This document shows positions 48,460 to 58,911 of a DNA stretch of 64,000 nt, one piece after another. The number at the start of each line of letters is the position of its first letter. The first letter of the stretch is position 1. The position numbers and the translations under genes were made by a program. The DNA comes from Vanessa cardui (taxonomy: Eukaryota; Arthropoda; Insecta; Lepidoptera; Nymphalidae). The notes under the pieces were generated by a model, which did no database searches, was not told the origin of the DNA, and saw only the letters and a list, made by a program, of their open reading frames with translations. The stretch lies in contig NC_061154.1 of assembly GCF_905220365.1 (NCBI RefSeq), positions 62,001 through 126,000 of the forward strand, written 5' to 3'.

Positions 48460-50607
48460 CTGAGCGGTCTCCATAGGCTCCGCCTCCGTTCGCCGTTGGG
48501 AAGTTGCTGCCGGGCCCTTCCTCACCGCTACTCCTCTCTTCTTGCCTCGGGCTGGACCTTTGCTGCCCTGGCATTCTCTAGCGCCGACGGCGTGTGCCGC
48601 AGGCTTACCGGCCGCTGAGCAGATGATGCAGTTTGCGTCAGCGGCGGTGCACTCTCGGGCCCTGTGATCGGGCTGACCGCAGCGATAGCACAAACGGCTA
48701 CGGTCGACACCCCTGTCACACTTGGCACCCATGTGGCCCCCCTCCAGACATCTGTAGCATCGGAGTGGCCGCGACTCGAGCAAAAGCACTCGCGCCGACA
48801 CCCACCCGACCCTAACCCTACCGACCGCCACGATCTTCTTAGCGGCCGCCATTGGGCAACTCACCCACAGTGAGCCCGTGCCGCTCGAGTGCCGGGCGAG
48901 AATGCCAGGCTTGATGGCTCCGGTCGTGCAGCCCCCGGCTTCGGCGACCGACGCCACGACCTCCTCCACCGTGACGGAGTCGTCCAGGTCCAGGACCCTG
49001 AGCTCCGCGCACTTGGTCGGACGGTGTATTTGGACCTCGTCCGGGCTGAATAGCTCGCGCAGCTTCTCCGCCAGGGCATCCGCCGCTTTCTCGGCTTCGT
49101 TGGTGCCTGGCGGTATCTCCAGCATGCGCGCTCCCGTCGCCGCCGTCCTGAAGCGCACCGCAGTCAAGCCGACATCACTTAATTTGATGCGACTCTTTGC
49201 GTGCGCCAGGACGTTATCGTACTTCACGCCCTTCTCCTCGGCACCGGGTTTGATCGTGATGGTGATCACAGACGTGCGAGGGGGGCGTAGTTTCCTCTTC
49301 TTTTGTGCAGCAGGTCTGGTGGTCGCTTGCTGCACTGGTTTGTTAGCCGGCTTCTTCGGCTTCTTCTTCTTACCGACGACAGCGCTCCAGGTCGTCGGTG
49401 TGTTGTTCGGCTCCACAGGTGTTGTCGTTGGAGCCGACCTTCTATTAGCCGCTTCTTGTGCAGCTAGTGTTGGTGGCCGCTTCTTCTTTTTGCCGTGTTT
49501 GGCTGGCTCTACCACCACGCCAGCGGTCTCGGGCGTCCTCACCGGGTTTGCAGCCGCAGCTGTCGCCTGCGCTGCCTTCCGGTCGGCGGCCAGCGGTGGC
49601 CGCAGCCGGGGCTCCGGAAGAAGGCGGCGCTCGATTCCTTCCATCCGGGCGTTCAGCATAGTTGCGAACTGTTCCCGGTTGGACCGTAGCGCCTCCTCCA
49701 ACATCTTTTGGATGTGGCCTTCATCCGTTGGTGGTTGCTGGCGCATCTGAGCCACCTCCCGCCTCAGCTCAGCCAGCTGGCCTGAGAGTTGCGCGTTAGC
49801 CACCTCTAAGCGCGCAACCTCCTCCGTCATCGACATGGCCCTAAGGTCTGCTACCGCACCTTTGATGGTGTCGGCAGCTGCCTTCAGGGCTCGCACAAAA
49901 GTGCCCTTGAGGTTGCCCGATTTGTCGGCAACCTGCACGACCACCCCGATCGCCTCCTGAACGGCTGCATCGAGAGCGGCGGACGTCTTCGGCACGTCCT
50001 CAGCACTTACGGGTTGCCGGTTCCTGGATCGGGCAACCCTTTCGTCTAAAGCCTTTCTGGCCGCCTCGCTGTAAGCGGCCAGCGAATCCTCCGCCTGGAA
50101 ACGATTTCCGTTCCCCCGTCCCCTTTTGTTAGCAGGTTTTAGCCACCTACTAACCGAATGTCCAGTGTCATTGCTGCCCTGCCGCTGACTCCCGTCGGTG
50201 TCCGAGCCAGAGCAGCTGTCTCCCATGTGAGACCTCTTCTCGCCCTTTCGTCGCCGCTGCTGAAATATGCTGCAGACCGATGAATCCGACTCGGAGAGCC
50301 GTTCCAACCGGACCACAGGTTCTTTCAGCAGGCAAGGGTCTATATTTCCCGTGCTCACCGTCAGGGCGCCCACATCCACCTCCATATCTCCTAAATTAGT
50401 AATATTTACATTTTTTCCTACTAAACTACTTAAACCTACGCCTTCTCTCTCCGTTTCAGTGTCCGTTATGCTCGCTGTTTGGTCGTTAGAAAAAATCCGT
50501 AGTGCGACTGTGTCCCCTCCAGATTCGTTGGGACGGTCCGATCCGTGAAGCGGATCGGAGAGGGAGTGACACCCTCCTGGAGAATATATTTCCTTAGTTG
50601 CACTCAT
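48457..50607 (-). CDS. Group B ORF1: gag-like RNA-binding protein
   Basis: 716 residues from MSATKEIYSPGG, uninterrupted. Compared with the copy at 22869 it differs in the region after the Ser/Arg-rich segment (RQGSNDTGHSVSRWLKPANK) and has a shorter Lys-rich linker. Coiled coil, RPPLAAD, pre-knuckle domain and three zinc knuckles are the same. Here the frame stays open a further 45 codons upstream, through the conserved 5' UTR block, which I read as non-coding. As ORF1 is intact while ORF2 is not, it could act only in trans. Confidence 0.9.
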   Translation of the reverse strand: MSATKEIYSPGGCHSLSDPLHGSDRPNESGGDTVALRIFSNDQTASITDTETEREGVGLSSLVGKNVNITNLGDMEVDVGALTVSTGNIDPCLLKEPVVRLERLSESDSSVCSIFQQRRRKGEKRSHMGDSCSGSDTDGSQRQGSNDTGHSVSRWLKPANKRGRGNGNRFQAEDSLAAYSEAARKALDERVARSRNRQPVSAEDVPKTSAALDAAVQEAIGVVVQVADKSGNLKGTFVRALKAAADTIKGAVADLRAMSMTEEVARLEVANAQLSGQLAELRREVAQMRQQPPTDEGHIQKMLEEALRSNREQFATMLNARMEGIERRLLPEPRLRPPLAADRKAAQATAAAANPVRTPETAGVVVEPAKHGKKKKRPPTLAAQEAANRRSAPTTTPVEPNNTPTTWSAVVGKKKKPKKPANKPVQQATTRPAAQKKRKLRPPRTSVITITIKPGAEEKGVKYDNVLAHAKSRIKLSDVGLTAVRFRTAATGARMLEIPPGTNEAEKAADALAEKLRELFSPDEVQIHRPTKCAELRVLDLDDSVTVEEVVASVAEAGGCTTGAIKPGILARHSSGTGSLWVSCPMAAAKKIVAVGRVRVGWVSARVLLLESRPLRCYRCLEGGHMGAKCDRGVDRSRLCYRCGQPDHRARECTAADANCIICSAAGKPAAHAVGARECQGSKGPARGKKRGVAVRKGPAATSQRRTEAEPMETAQ
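50537..50559 (-). promoter_or_regulatory. Hairpin at the ORF1 start (B)
   Basis: Identical stem and loop to 22917-22939. Confidence 0.62.
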
Positions 50608-50965
50608 AATGAAAATTTTTTGCCGGGGCTGCCGGCGAGACGCAGTCATGACCGGAATACCCTCCGGCCATGCATCCCATCGCGCTGCGTCGCCACTTGG
50701 GATTCGGGGTGATTTTTGATGAGGTTTTCTTCCTCTAAACAAAACAAAATTTACAATATGTACAAACTCCTTAAAAGTAAATAAGTAAAAACAAAATATT
50801 CACAGACGCCTTAACTTAAATAAAATAAAATAATATAATATTTATAACCTACGTCAAGTATATTTACAAATATGTACAACTCCTTCTTTGCCACCAGGCC
50901 GCGCACACAGTCCACTCTGAAAACAGAGAAGGACCGGGAGCGAGCGACCCGTGGCATGCCTCCGC

Positions 50966-51050
50966 GTCAGTCTTAGCCGTTGCCGACGACAAAAGATCGT
51001 CGACACCGTTGCCCAGGGTGCGCCACGAGGAGGCGACTGACATGCACCCC
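50966..51050 (-). ncRNA. HDV-like ribozyme, group B form
   Basis: 85 nt with the alternative P4 (GTCGACGA / TCGTCGGC). An additional GGGGT precedes it, so cleavage before the inner G1 would leave that pentamer on the upstream RNA. Confidence 0.92.
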
Positions 51051-51055
51051 ACCCC

Positions 51056-51062
51056 AACCTAA

Positions 51063-51064
<2 letters not shown>
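51056..51064 (-). repeat. Telomeric TTAGG tract (9 bp)
   Basis: AACCTAACC; preceded on the element side by the extra ACCCC. Confidence 0.95.
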
Positions 51065-51104
<40 letters not shown>

Positions 51105-51831
51105 TTTTACGAGGAGGAAAGGCATTTACGCCTCCCGCCCGGCCGGGGGACCGGGACGGGTATGTGGGACTCGACCGGGGCCATAAGGGCCCCGTGCCAG
51201 GGCAGAAGGCCCTGTCCTACCCACTAAAACCTCCTCGGGTTTCCACCGTACCGCGTGATGGAGGGGCTACGGGAACGCTAAAGCATACTTCCGCGGCCCC
51301 CCCGCGGCGACCGCCGTGAGGCGGTCAAATCTTTGAATGCGCGCCCAAGGGCGCGCCTTCCTCCGTTGCCTCCTTCCAGTAAGCGTGACGGACTCCCCCG
51401 AGTCCGCCACTGGAGGCTGGGCGCCAACAATGGTGACGCCCTGGTGGCGGCGGATAAGATGACAGGCTCCGCCGCCGACCACCGGTGTATCTCCACACCT
51501 ATAAACGGTGGACCACCACGCATCAGATGGTGGACCACCACTCCTCCTCCATTGCTCGTAACGAGCCCTCCGCTCTATATATACATATATACACAATTTG
51601 TACAAAATATTTACATAATTTACATACATACATACTATACATATGTACACTCCTCCGCTATTTGCCAACGAGGCCGCTCACATAGTCCACTCCGCCGTAA
51701 TCGGAGAGGTACTAGGAGCGACCCCGCGGCCTTCCTCCGTGTCAGTCTTAGCCGCGGCCGGCGAGCAAGCTCAAGCCGGCCCCGTTGCCCAGGGTGCGCC
51801 ACGAGGAGGCAACTGACATGCACCCCACCCC
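51065..51831 (-). mobile_element. Short non-autonomous element E, diverged copy
   Basis: About 723 bp body, a 39 nt poly(A) tail (51065-51103) and an extra GGGGT at the 5' end (51827-51831). The AT-rich tract (51580-51650) and several positions differ from the other E copies, making it the most diverged E copy here. It resembles the partial copy at 1-388 in the ATAAAC motif. Confidence 0.88.
51741..51826 (-). ncRNA. HDV-like ribozyme, diverged E
   Basis: 86 nt. One change in the 5' strand of P2 (C16 to T) gives a T-G wobble with nucleotide 80, so pairing is kept. Confidence 0.9.
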
Positions 51832-51850
51832 AACCTAACCTAACCTAACC
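51832..51850 (-). repeat. Telomeric TTAGG tract (19 bp)
   Basis: AACC(TAACC)3. Confidence 0.97.
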
Positions 51851-52611
51851 TTTTTTTTTTTTTTTTTTTTTTTTTGTTTTACGAGGAGGAAAGGCATTTA
51901 CGCCTCCCGCCCGGCCGGGGGACCGGGACGGGTATGTGGGACTCGACCGGGGCCATAAGGGCCCCGTGCCAGGGCAGAAGGCCCTGTCCTACCCACTAAA
52001 ACCTCCTCGGGTTTCCACCGTACCGCGTGATGGAGGGGCTACGGGAACGCTAGAGCATACTTCCGCGGCCCCCCCCGCGGCGACCGCCGTGAGGCGGTCA
52101 AATCGTTGAATGCGCGCCCAAGGGCGCGCCTTCCTCCGTTGCCTCCGTCCAGTAAACGTGACGGACTCCCCCGAGTCCGCCACTGGAGGCTGGGCGCCAA
52201 CAATGCTGACGCCCTGGTGGCGGCGGATAAGATGACAGGCTCCGCCGCCGACCATCGGTGTATCTCCACACCACACGGTGGACCACCACGCATCAGATGG
52301 TGGACCACCACTCCTCCTTCAGTGCTCGTAACGAGCCCTCCGCTCTATATATAAATATTTACAATACTTACAAATAATACAATATTTACAAATAATACAA
52401 TATTTACATGTGTACATATATTACATATATATACTCCTCCGCTAATTGCCAGCGAGGCCGCTCACACAGTCCACTCCGCCACCGATCGGAGAAGTACTAG
52501 GAGCGACCCCGCGGCCTTCCTCCGCGTCAGTCTTAGCCGCGGCCGGCGAGCAAGCTCAAGCCGGCCCCGTTGCCCAGGGTGCGCCACGAGGAGGCGACTG
52601 ACATGCACCCC
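51851..52611 (-). mobile_element. Short non-autonomous element E, complete
   Basis: 736 bp body with a 25 nt poly(A) tail (51851-51875). It adjoins another E, so two E copies lie in tandem. One extra C in the C-run near 52070 and a change in the hairpin segment near 52271 (CCACACGG) separate it from the others. Confidence 0.9.
52526..52611 (-). ncRNA. HDV-like ribozyme, E copy at 51851
   Basis: 86 nt, intact. Confidence 0.92.
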
Positions 52612-52635
52612 AACCTAACCTAACCTAACCTAACC
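52612..52635 (-). repeat. Telomeric TTAGG tract (24 bp)
   Basis: Perfect AACC(TAACC)4. Confidence 0.97.
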
Positions 52636-52983
52636 TTTTTTTTTTTTTTTTTTATGGTTGGGAAATCCATCATGGAGACCCTCCGCTCTGGGGGAAGAGC
52701 AAAGGGTACTGTCAGACTCCTACTGACTAAAACCCAACCCGTGTCCTCCACGTGCCCATGAGTCGGAGGGGCGGGTATCGCCGAAGCATTCGTCGCACCC
52801 CTCCGACGGGCGTTGGCGCGCCTGATGTAAAGAGTCAGGCGCGCCCCGTCACTCACTGCGGCTGTCCACCCGGCCGCAGGACTCCACTACGAGGCGCGCG
52901 TGCGGAACACGACGCCGCCGCCTCGAGGCCTGTTGCTGGTCGGACGGCGAGACGCCCCGAGTCTGCCGTCCGCAGGCCACGCC

Positions 52984-55900
52984 CTAGGGTGGTCGTAAGT
53001 CGGCGACCACCCTGCGACGCCCAGTTCGTCTGCTGCGGGAGGGGAGAGAGGAGGCAGCCTCTCTCTCCCTTTCCGCCGCCTCCTTTGCGAGCATCACTTC
53101 CTCGCAGAAGGTGGCGACGGCGCTCCACCCTGCCTCGCTCCGTACCATCGCGGAGACGACGGCCGGAAGCGAGAGGTTTCCCGCAGCGACACCTACGGCC
53201 GCGACGAGGTCACGGCGCTGCTCAGCCCATGCTGGGCACTCCGCCAACGTGTGCAACGCCGTATCGTCGCGACCATCGCCACAATGGTGGCACTGGGACG
53301 TCGGCTCCCGACCTATGCGACACAGGTACCTACCGAAGCATCCGTGTCCAGTAAGCACCTGCGTCAGCCGAAAGCTGAGGGCGCCGTGGCTCCTGGTGAG
53401 CCACTCCTTCAAAACGGGCCTCACCGCCGCAATAGCGACGGCTTGCCCTGCCGTGGGTCGCGCTAATCGCGTCTCCCACTCCGCCACTGAGACCTGGCGG
53501 AGCTCTGCCCTGCGTGCCTCGATCTGTCGAGGCACCAGGCGCTCACCCCGCTCGACCGCCTCCACGCGCCACCAATAGAGCGACGCGAGGAGCTTAGCCT
53601 CGAGGTCCCAGGGCGGCGATCCGGCTAGGAGGCTCGCTGCCTCGAAGGAGATCGTACGGTATCCCCTTATCATCCTGACGGCCATCGCGCGCTGTGGCCT
53701 TCTCAGCGCGGCGACGTTGCGGGCCGTCAGGGCATCCGCCCACACTGGCGCGGCGTATAACGCCATCGACCGTACGACCCCCATGTAGAGCCTCCTGCAT
53801 GAGGAGTTGGGCCCCCCCAGATTGGGCAGCAAGCGCGAGAGCGCTGAAGCGGCGCCCAACAACCGGGGGGCGAGCCGTGTAAAGTGCGGCTCGAAGTTCC
53901 ACCTACTGTCGAGGATGAGTCCTAGATATTTCATCTTCGACTCGACAGCGATGGACACCCCTCCTACCATGATGCTGGACCCGGGAGGCGGCTTCGTCCT
54001 CGGCCCGTGAAAACACAGGGCTTCCGACTTGTGCAATGCCACCTCCAAGCCCAGCCGCCGGATCCTTCCCACGGCATGCGCGACACCAGCAGTCGCGCGT
54101 ATGGCCGCCTGCCGGTACGTCTTTCCACGTGCTGTAACCAGCGTGTCGTCGGCGTAACAAATGACGCCGACGCCGTGGATGAACGCACCGCGCAGGGCCC
54201 AGTCGTACCCCACGTTCCACAGGAGTGGACCCAAAACGGAACCCTGTGGAACGCCGCACGACGTCTCCCGACGACCCCACCTCTCGCGACCCGGGTACAC
54301 GACCGCTCGGTTCGACAAGTAGGCCGCGACCACGCGTTGGAGGTAGCGCGGCACTCCGTGGTATCGGAGTGCTTCCCTGATGGTACTCCAAGGCAAGGTG
54401 TTGAAAGCGTTGGCGATGTCGAGCGACACCGCCAAGACCACCTCACCCCGGGCGACTGCCTCCTCCGCGAGGGCCTTCACGCGCGTCCACCGTCGAACGT
54501 CCCTGGCGGAAGCCGAATTGGTTCTCCGCCAAATCCGGCCCCACCCTGGTCATGTGCTGAACGAGGCGACTGGCGATGACACGCTCGAAGATCTTACACA
54601 CCTCGTCCAGCAACACGATCGGTCGGTACGCAGATGGCGAGTCTGCGGGTCGTCCCTCCTTCTTTAGCAAGACCAGCTTCCCGGTCTTCCACTGGCTTGG
54701 AAACTGGCCTCGCTCCAGGCATGCGCTCAGCAGCCCTGAGAGTCGTGGCCCGAGTTCTCTCAGGGCGAGGACCCACGCACGGCCTGGAATGCCGTCGGGT
54801 CCAGGGGCGGTGTTCCTGATGCGAGCCACCGCCCCTCTGAGCTCTGCCCGTGTAACCGCGGGCACGTCTTCATCGTCCTCTTCCGCGTCCCCGTGAGGCG
54901 GAACCATAGCCGGTGGTGTGTGCTCCGGTCTAGATGGAAACAGAGCACCCACCACCTCCTCCAGCAGCTGCGGCTGGAGACTCCGGGACAGCGGGGGAAC
55001 CGACTGGCGCAACTTGCCCCTCACCATCAGGTAAGGGCGTCCCCACGGATCTAGGTCCAGAGTCTCCACCAGCTCGTCGTTCGCTTGGGCCTTGGCTCGT
55101 ACGATGGCCAACTGGAGTGCGCTCTTCGCCTCCCTGTAGCTAGCGTACAGTTCCGCCTCTTCACTCTCCTGCGCTTCTTCGGCCGCCGCTGTAAAGGGGC
55201 GGCGGCCTCTCCTCCGTCGTCGGCACCTCGCGTACTGGCGTCGCACCTGCGTACATGCGTTGCGCAACTGCGCAATCGACTGCGCCCACCAGTACACTTG
55301 GCGCCTGGCTGGCAACGGCCGGACTCGGGGCATGCCAGCGTCGCATATGTCCGACATGCTCTCCCGGAACCACTCCGCCTCGTCGTCGATGTCGGCAGGC
55401 CTGTCTGGCGAATCTAGCCAGGCCTTGACGATCGAGGCCTCCAGGAGAGCCTCCCTGTCCAGCCGCTTCAGCGCCCATCGCGGACCGTCTCCGTGCCGAC
55501 CTGCCGCTTGGATCGGCCGAATCGAAGTTCGGGCAGAGACGCTAAACCGAATGTACCGATGGTCGGATAGCGTCTCGACGTCCTCGACGACGTGCCAGTC
55601 GGGGACGTTGCGCGCGAGAGCGGGGCTAGCGAACGTGAGGTCCACTATTGACCCACCCCGCTGCCGCACGCACGTCTGCACCGAACCCCGATTCAGGAGA
55701 AGCAGGCCCAGCTCGACCGCCCACTCCTCCACTAGCTCGCCCCGCGCGTCCGTAGACGGGGAACCCCAAGCCGTAGACTTGGCGTTGAAGTCCCCCAGGA
55801 CGATCACGGGGCGAGGACAGCCACGACGGACTATCGTGCCCAACTCTAGGGTGACACTCTCAAGATCAGCGAGAGAAAGGCTGGGGGCGAAATATACCCC

Positions 55901-56164
55901 CACGACCATGATGTCACCCCAGACTGCCGCGACATAGCCCCGCCCTCGAGTAACAGTCTCGAAGGGAAGCGTGTCGGCGGCGGACCTCCGGATCAACGCC
56001 ACCGAGCGGTTATCGTCGCACACCCAGTCATCCCTGGGCGGCACGAAGTACGGCTCGGCGACGGCGGTCAAATCGATCGACCACTGCGCCATGCTCTGGA
56101 GCAAGAGATCCTGAGCCCTGGCGCAGTGGTTGATATTGGCTTGGAGGAGACGACGTAGAGCCAT
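52984..56164 (-). pseudogene. Group A ORF2 with 8 nt deletion
   Basis: Endonuclease and the first part of the reverse transcriptase are open from the TAATG overlap to RQGRSTVDA. At about 54485 eight bases (ATGATCGC on the plus strand) are missing compared with other A copies, which shifts the frame before the YADD motif. The downstream part with LDIANAF, GVPQGSVLGP, CYADDTLV and the CCHC finger remains open in the other frame to 52984. This appears to be the only disabling lesion, so the copy died recently. Confidence 0.92.
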
Positions 56165-56166
56165 TA
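56162..56166 (-). promoter_or_regulatory. ORF1/ORF2 stop-start overlap TAATG (A)
   Basis: Same arrangement as in the intact A copies. Confidence 0.88.
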
Positions 56167-58356
56167 CTGCGTGTCCATGGCCGTCGCCTCCTCCCCAGTC
56201 CTCGGCTGTTCTTGTGCCGCAGCCGGTGGTCGAACCGGCTGCGAGGAGCTGGTTGCCTTCTTCTTTTTGATGTTCTTCGGCGGATGAGCCGGCTGTGTCC
56301 TCGCCGTGGTTGTGGCGGTGGGTCTCGTGCAGGCCTTCGACCCGATCTTGTGGTCGGCTGGCTTTCCAGACGCCGCACATATAACGCAGTGCGGCGTCTT
56401 GGCTGAGCAGGTGCCAGCCTTGTGACCGGGCTGACCGCAGCGGTAGCAGAGTTGGCTGCGGTCTACCTCAGCGGTGCACCGTGCCCCCGCGTGTCCACCC
56501 TCCAGACACCGGTAGCACCGGAAAGGCCTCGGTGGTAATAGCGTGACCTGCGCCGAAACCCACCCCACTAGGAGTCTGCTGTCCCTTAGCTTCTTGGCCG
56601 CCGCTAAGGGACAGCTCACATGGGTGGTCCCTAGACCTGAGACCCCCCGACGTATCGTGCCCGCCTTGACCTGATCAGGCGGGCATCCTCCGGCCTTGGA
56701 GACGGCAGCGACGACCTCCTCTGTCGTCGCAGAGTCATCCAGGCCCGAAATGCGCAAAACCGCGCATTTGGTGGGCCTGGACACTCGGACGTCGTCCGAC
56801 CCCAGTGACGCCCTGAGCTTTTCCGCTAGGGCGTCAGCTTTGGGACCACTCGTGGCCCCCGAGACCTCCAGGAGTCGGCCTCCGGTCGCAGTCGTTTTGC
56901 ACCGGAGGCCCGTTATGCCGAGATCGCTCAGCGAGATCTCGGCTTTTGCCTTCGCCAAGATGTCGGCATAAGAGAGGCCCCGCTCCTCCGCCCCTGGCTG
57001 CAGGGTGAGAGCCACTGCAGTCGAGCGGGGAGTCCTGAGCCTTGCAGGCCGTCGCTTGGCCGCCGCGACTCCCTCCTCCTTCTTCTTGTGGGCCTCCTTT
57101 TTGGCCCGCTGGCGCGCCTTTTTGTTGCGTTTAGCGGCGCCCGCAACCTCCCATTCCGCCTCGGGTCTTGACACCGGTCTTTTTTCACTATTGGCTGTTT
57201 GTGCCGGTTGGACGGCACGGGGCGCTGCGGCTTGGGCCGCACTTGCCTTTTTGGCCGCCTTCGACTTCCCTTTTTTGGCAGCAGCCGCTTGTGCCGGTTG
57301 GGTGGCACGGGGCGCTGCGGCTTTGGCCGCATATGTCGGCGCCGGTGCGCTGCGCTGGTCTGCAGCGAGGGGGGGACGTAGAATCCTCCCCTCAAGCACC
57401 GAGAAACGAGCGTTAAAGCTCGCCATCTCCTGACGGATCAGGCGAACCAGCTCCGTCTCTTGCGGCGACTGCTGCTGTTGCTGCGGTTGCAGCGTGGCGT
57501 CAGGTGTGGCGCTCAGAAGGCCCACCTCCCGCCTGAGGTGTTCCCGGCGGAAGTTGGCCATCTCGGCCTTGAGCTCTAGCTGCTCTTTCCTGAGCGCCTC
57601 GACCTGTGCTGCGAGCCTGGTGTTCTGGGCCCGCAGCAGCGCCGTCTCCTCGGTATCGGTGCGGGTGAGCAGCACCTGGGCGCACTCCAGTATCGAGGCC
57701 GTAGCCTCTTTCAGTGCCTTCTGGCTGCAGCCGCTAAGGCCCTTGGAGACCTTGCCCACCCTTTTAATCGCCGCAACCGCGTCCGTCATCCTCCGGTTGA
57801 GGTCGGAGGCAGGTAGCTCCTCTGCCTCGACCTCTAAGGCAGCAGAGTCTGACGACTCCGACCGAGGAGTGGCTCTCCCTTCCACCACCCTCTTGGTCAG
57901 AGCCGCGATCTGCCGCTCGTCCTCCTCCAGTTTTTCGGCAGCTGCTGCAGCCTTCGTCGCAGCCGCGGCCTCGCGTCTTGATAGACCGATACCGGCATAT
58001 TTGCCGGTAGTAGTCGGTCTACCTTTTCTTGTCGGTGTGTCGCTGCGAGCAGAGTCCGACCCAGAATCCGGGACCTCTCTCGCGCGTTTCCGTGAACGCT
58101 TCGACACCGCGCTCGCCATACTCATCCGACTGGATGCGCTGTCGGCGTCCGACAGCTCACCCAGTCGCTCCAATCTAACCACAGGTACCCTCATCGTTTG
58201 CAAATCATAATCAGTTGTGGTCGCGGTAAGGTCGTTTGAAAGAATCCATCTGGCATCTTTGTCCCCTCCAGATTCGATGGGACGGTCCGATCCGTGAGGC
58301 GGATCGGAGAGGGACTGAAACCCCCCTGGAGATATATTTTTTTCGGATGCACTCAT
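56164..58356 (-). CDS. Group A ORF1: gag-like RNA-binding protein
   Basis: 730 residues from MSASEKN, uninterrupted, with the same architecture as the other A copies: coiled coil, ILRPPLAAD, Lys/Ala-rich linker, pre-knuckle domain and three zinc knuckles near the C-terminus. The upstream in-frame extension is 57 codons here and 60 in the other copies, so the leader indels have stayed in frame. Its partner ORF2 is broken, so any function would be in trans. Confidence 0.92.
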   Translation of the reverse strand: MSASEKNISPGGFQSLSDPPHGSDRPIESGGDKDARWILSNDLTATTTDYDLQTMRVPVVRLERLGELSDADSASSRMSMASAVSKRSRKRAREVPDSGSDSARSDTPTRKGRPTTTGKYAGIGLSRREAAAATKAAAAAEKLEEDERQIAALTKRVVEGRATPRSESSDSAALEVEAEELPASDLNRRMTDAVAAIKRVGKVSKGLSGCSQKALKEATASILECAQVLLTRTDTEETALLRAQNTRLAAQVEALRKEQLELKAEMANFRREHLRREVGLLSATPDATLQPQQQQQSPQETELVRLIRQEMASFNARFSVLEGRILRPPLAADQRSAPAPTYAAKAAAPRATQPAQAAAAKKGKSKAAKKASAAQAAAPRAVQPAQTANSEKRPVSRPEAEWEVAGAAKRNKKARQRAKKEAHKKKEEGVAAAKRRPARLRTPRSTAVALTLQPGAEERGLSYADILAKAKAEISLSDLGITGLRCKTTATGGRLLEVSGATSGPKADALAEKLRASLGSDDVRVSRPTKCAVLRISGLDDSATTEEVVAAVSKAGGCPPDQVKAGTIRRGVSGLGTTHVSCPLAAAKKLRDSRLLVGWVSAQVTLLPPRPFRCYRCLEGGHAGARCTAEVDRSQLCYRCGQPGHKAGTCSAKTPHCVICAASGKPADHKIGSKACTRPTATTTARTQPAHPPKNIKKKKATSSSQPVRPPAAAQEQPRTGEEATAMDTQ
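58286..58308 (-). promoter_or_regulatory. Hairpin at the ORF1 start (A)
   Basis: Same stem and loop as at 8878-8900. Confidence 0.62.
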
Positions 58357-58724
58357 TTTGGGTTGTTTGCCGGGGCTGCCGGCGAAGAAGAATAAAAGAA
58401 GAAAGAATAAACGAAGAAGGAAAAAGAAATGCAGTCGGGACCGAACTACCCTCCGGCCATGCATCCCATCGCGCTGCGTAGCCACTTGGGATTTGGGGTT
58501 ATTTTTTATCGAGGTTGTCTTCCTCAAACAAAAGCAAAATTTACAAAAAATTTACATAACCTACATTAAAATAAAATAAAACAAAATATTTATAGCCTAC
58601 CTAATAAAACTAATTAATATATATTTACAGAAATATTTACACTCCTTCTCTGCCACGGGGCCGCGCACACAGTCCACTCTGAAAACAGAGAAAGACCGGG
58701 AGCGACCCGTGGCATGCCCTCCGC

Positions 58725-58810
58725 GTCAGTCTTAGCCGTGGCCGGCGAGCAAGCTCAAGCCGGCCCCGTTGCCCAGGGTGCGCCACGAGGAGGCGACTGA
58801 CATGCACCCC
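58725..58810 (-). ncRNA. HDV-like ribozyme, A copy at 52636
   Basis: 86 nt, intact. Confidence 0.92.
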
Positions 58811-58827
58811 AACCTAACCTAACCTAA

Positions 58828-58829
<2 letters not shown>
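58811..58829 (-). repeat. Telomeric TTAGG tract (19 bp)
   Basis: AACC(TAACC)3. Confidence 0.97.

Positions 58830-58911
<82 letters not shown>

Larger units (their letters stand above)
45247..51055 (-). mobile_element. Group B LINE, both ends complete, ORF2 deleted internally
   Basis: A 59 nt poly(A) tail (45247-45305), 3' UTR, ORF2 with a deletion, intact ORF1, a 443 nt 5' UTR and the ribozyme at 50966-51050. The 5' end has an extra GGGGT (51051-51055) before the ribozyme. Its 5' UTR is longer than in the B copy at 22499 and keeps a segment (near 50705-50840) that the latter lacks. Confidence 0.93.
52636..58810 (-). mobile_element. Group A LINE, full length, ORF2 frameshifted
   Basis: Both ends complete: ribozyme at 58725-58810 and an 18 nt poly(A) tail (52636-52653). 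ORF1 is open; ORF2 is broken by an 8 nt deletion in the reverse transcriptase. Its 3' UTR hairpin (52815-52845) is the G-C form. Confidence 0.95.
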
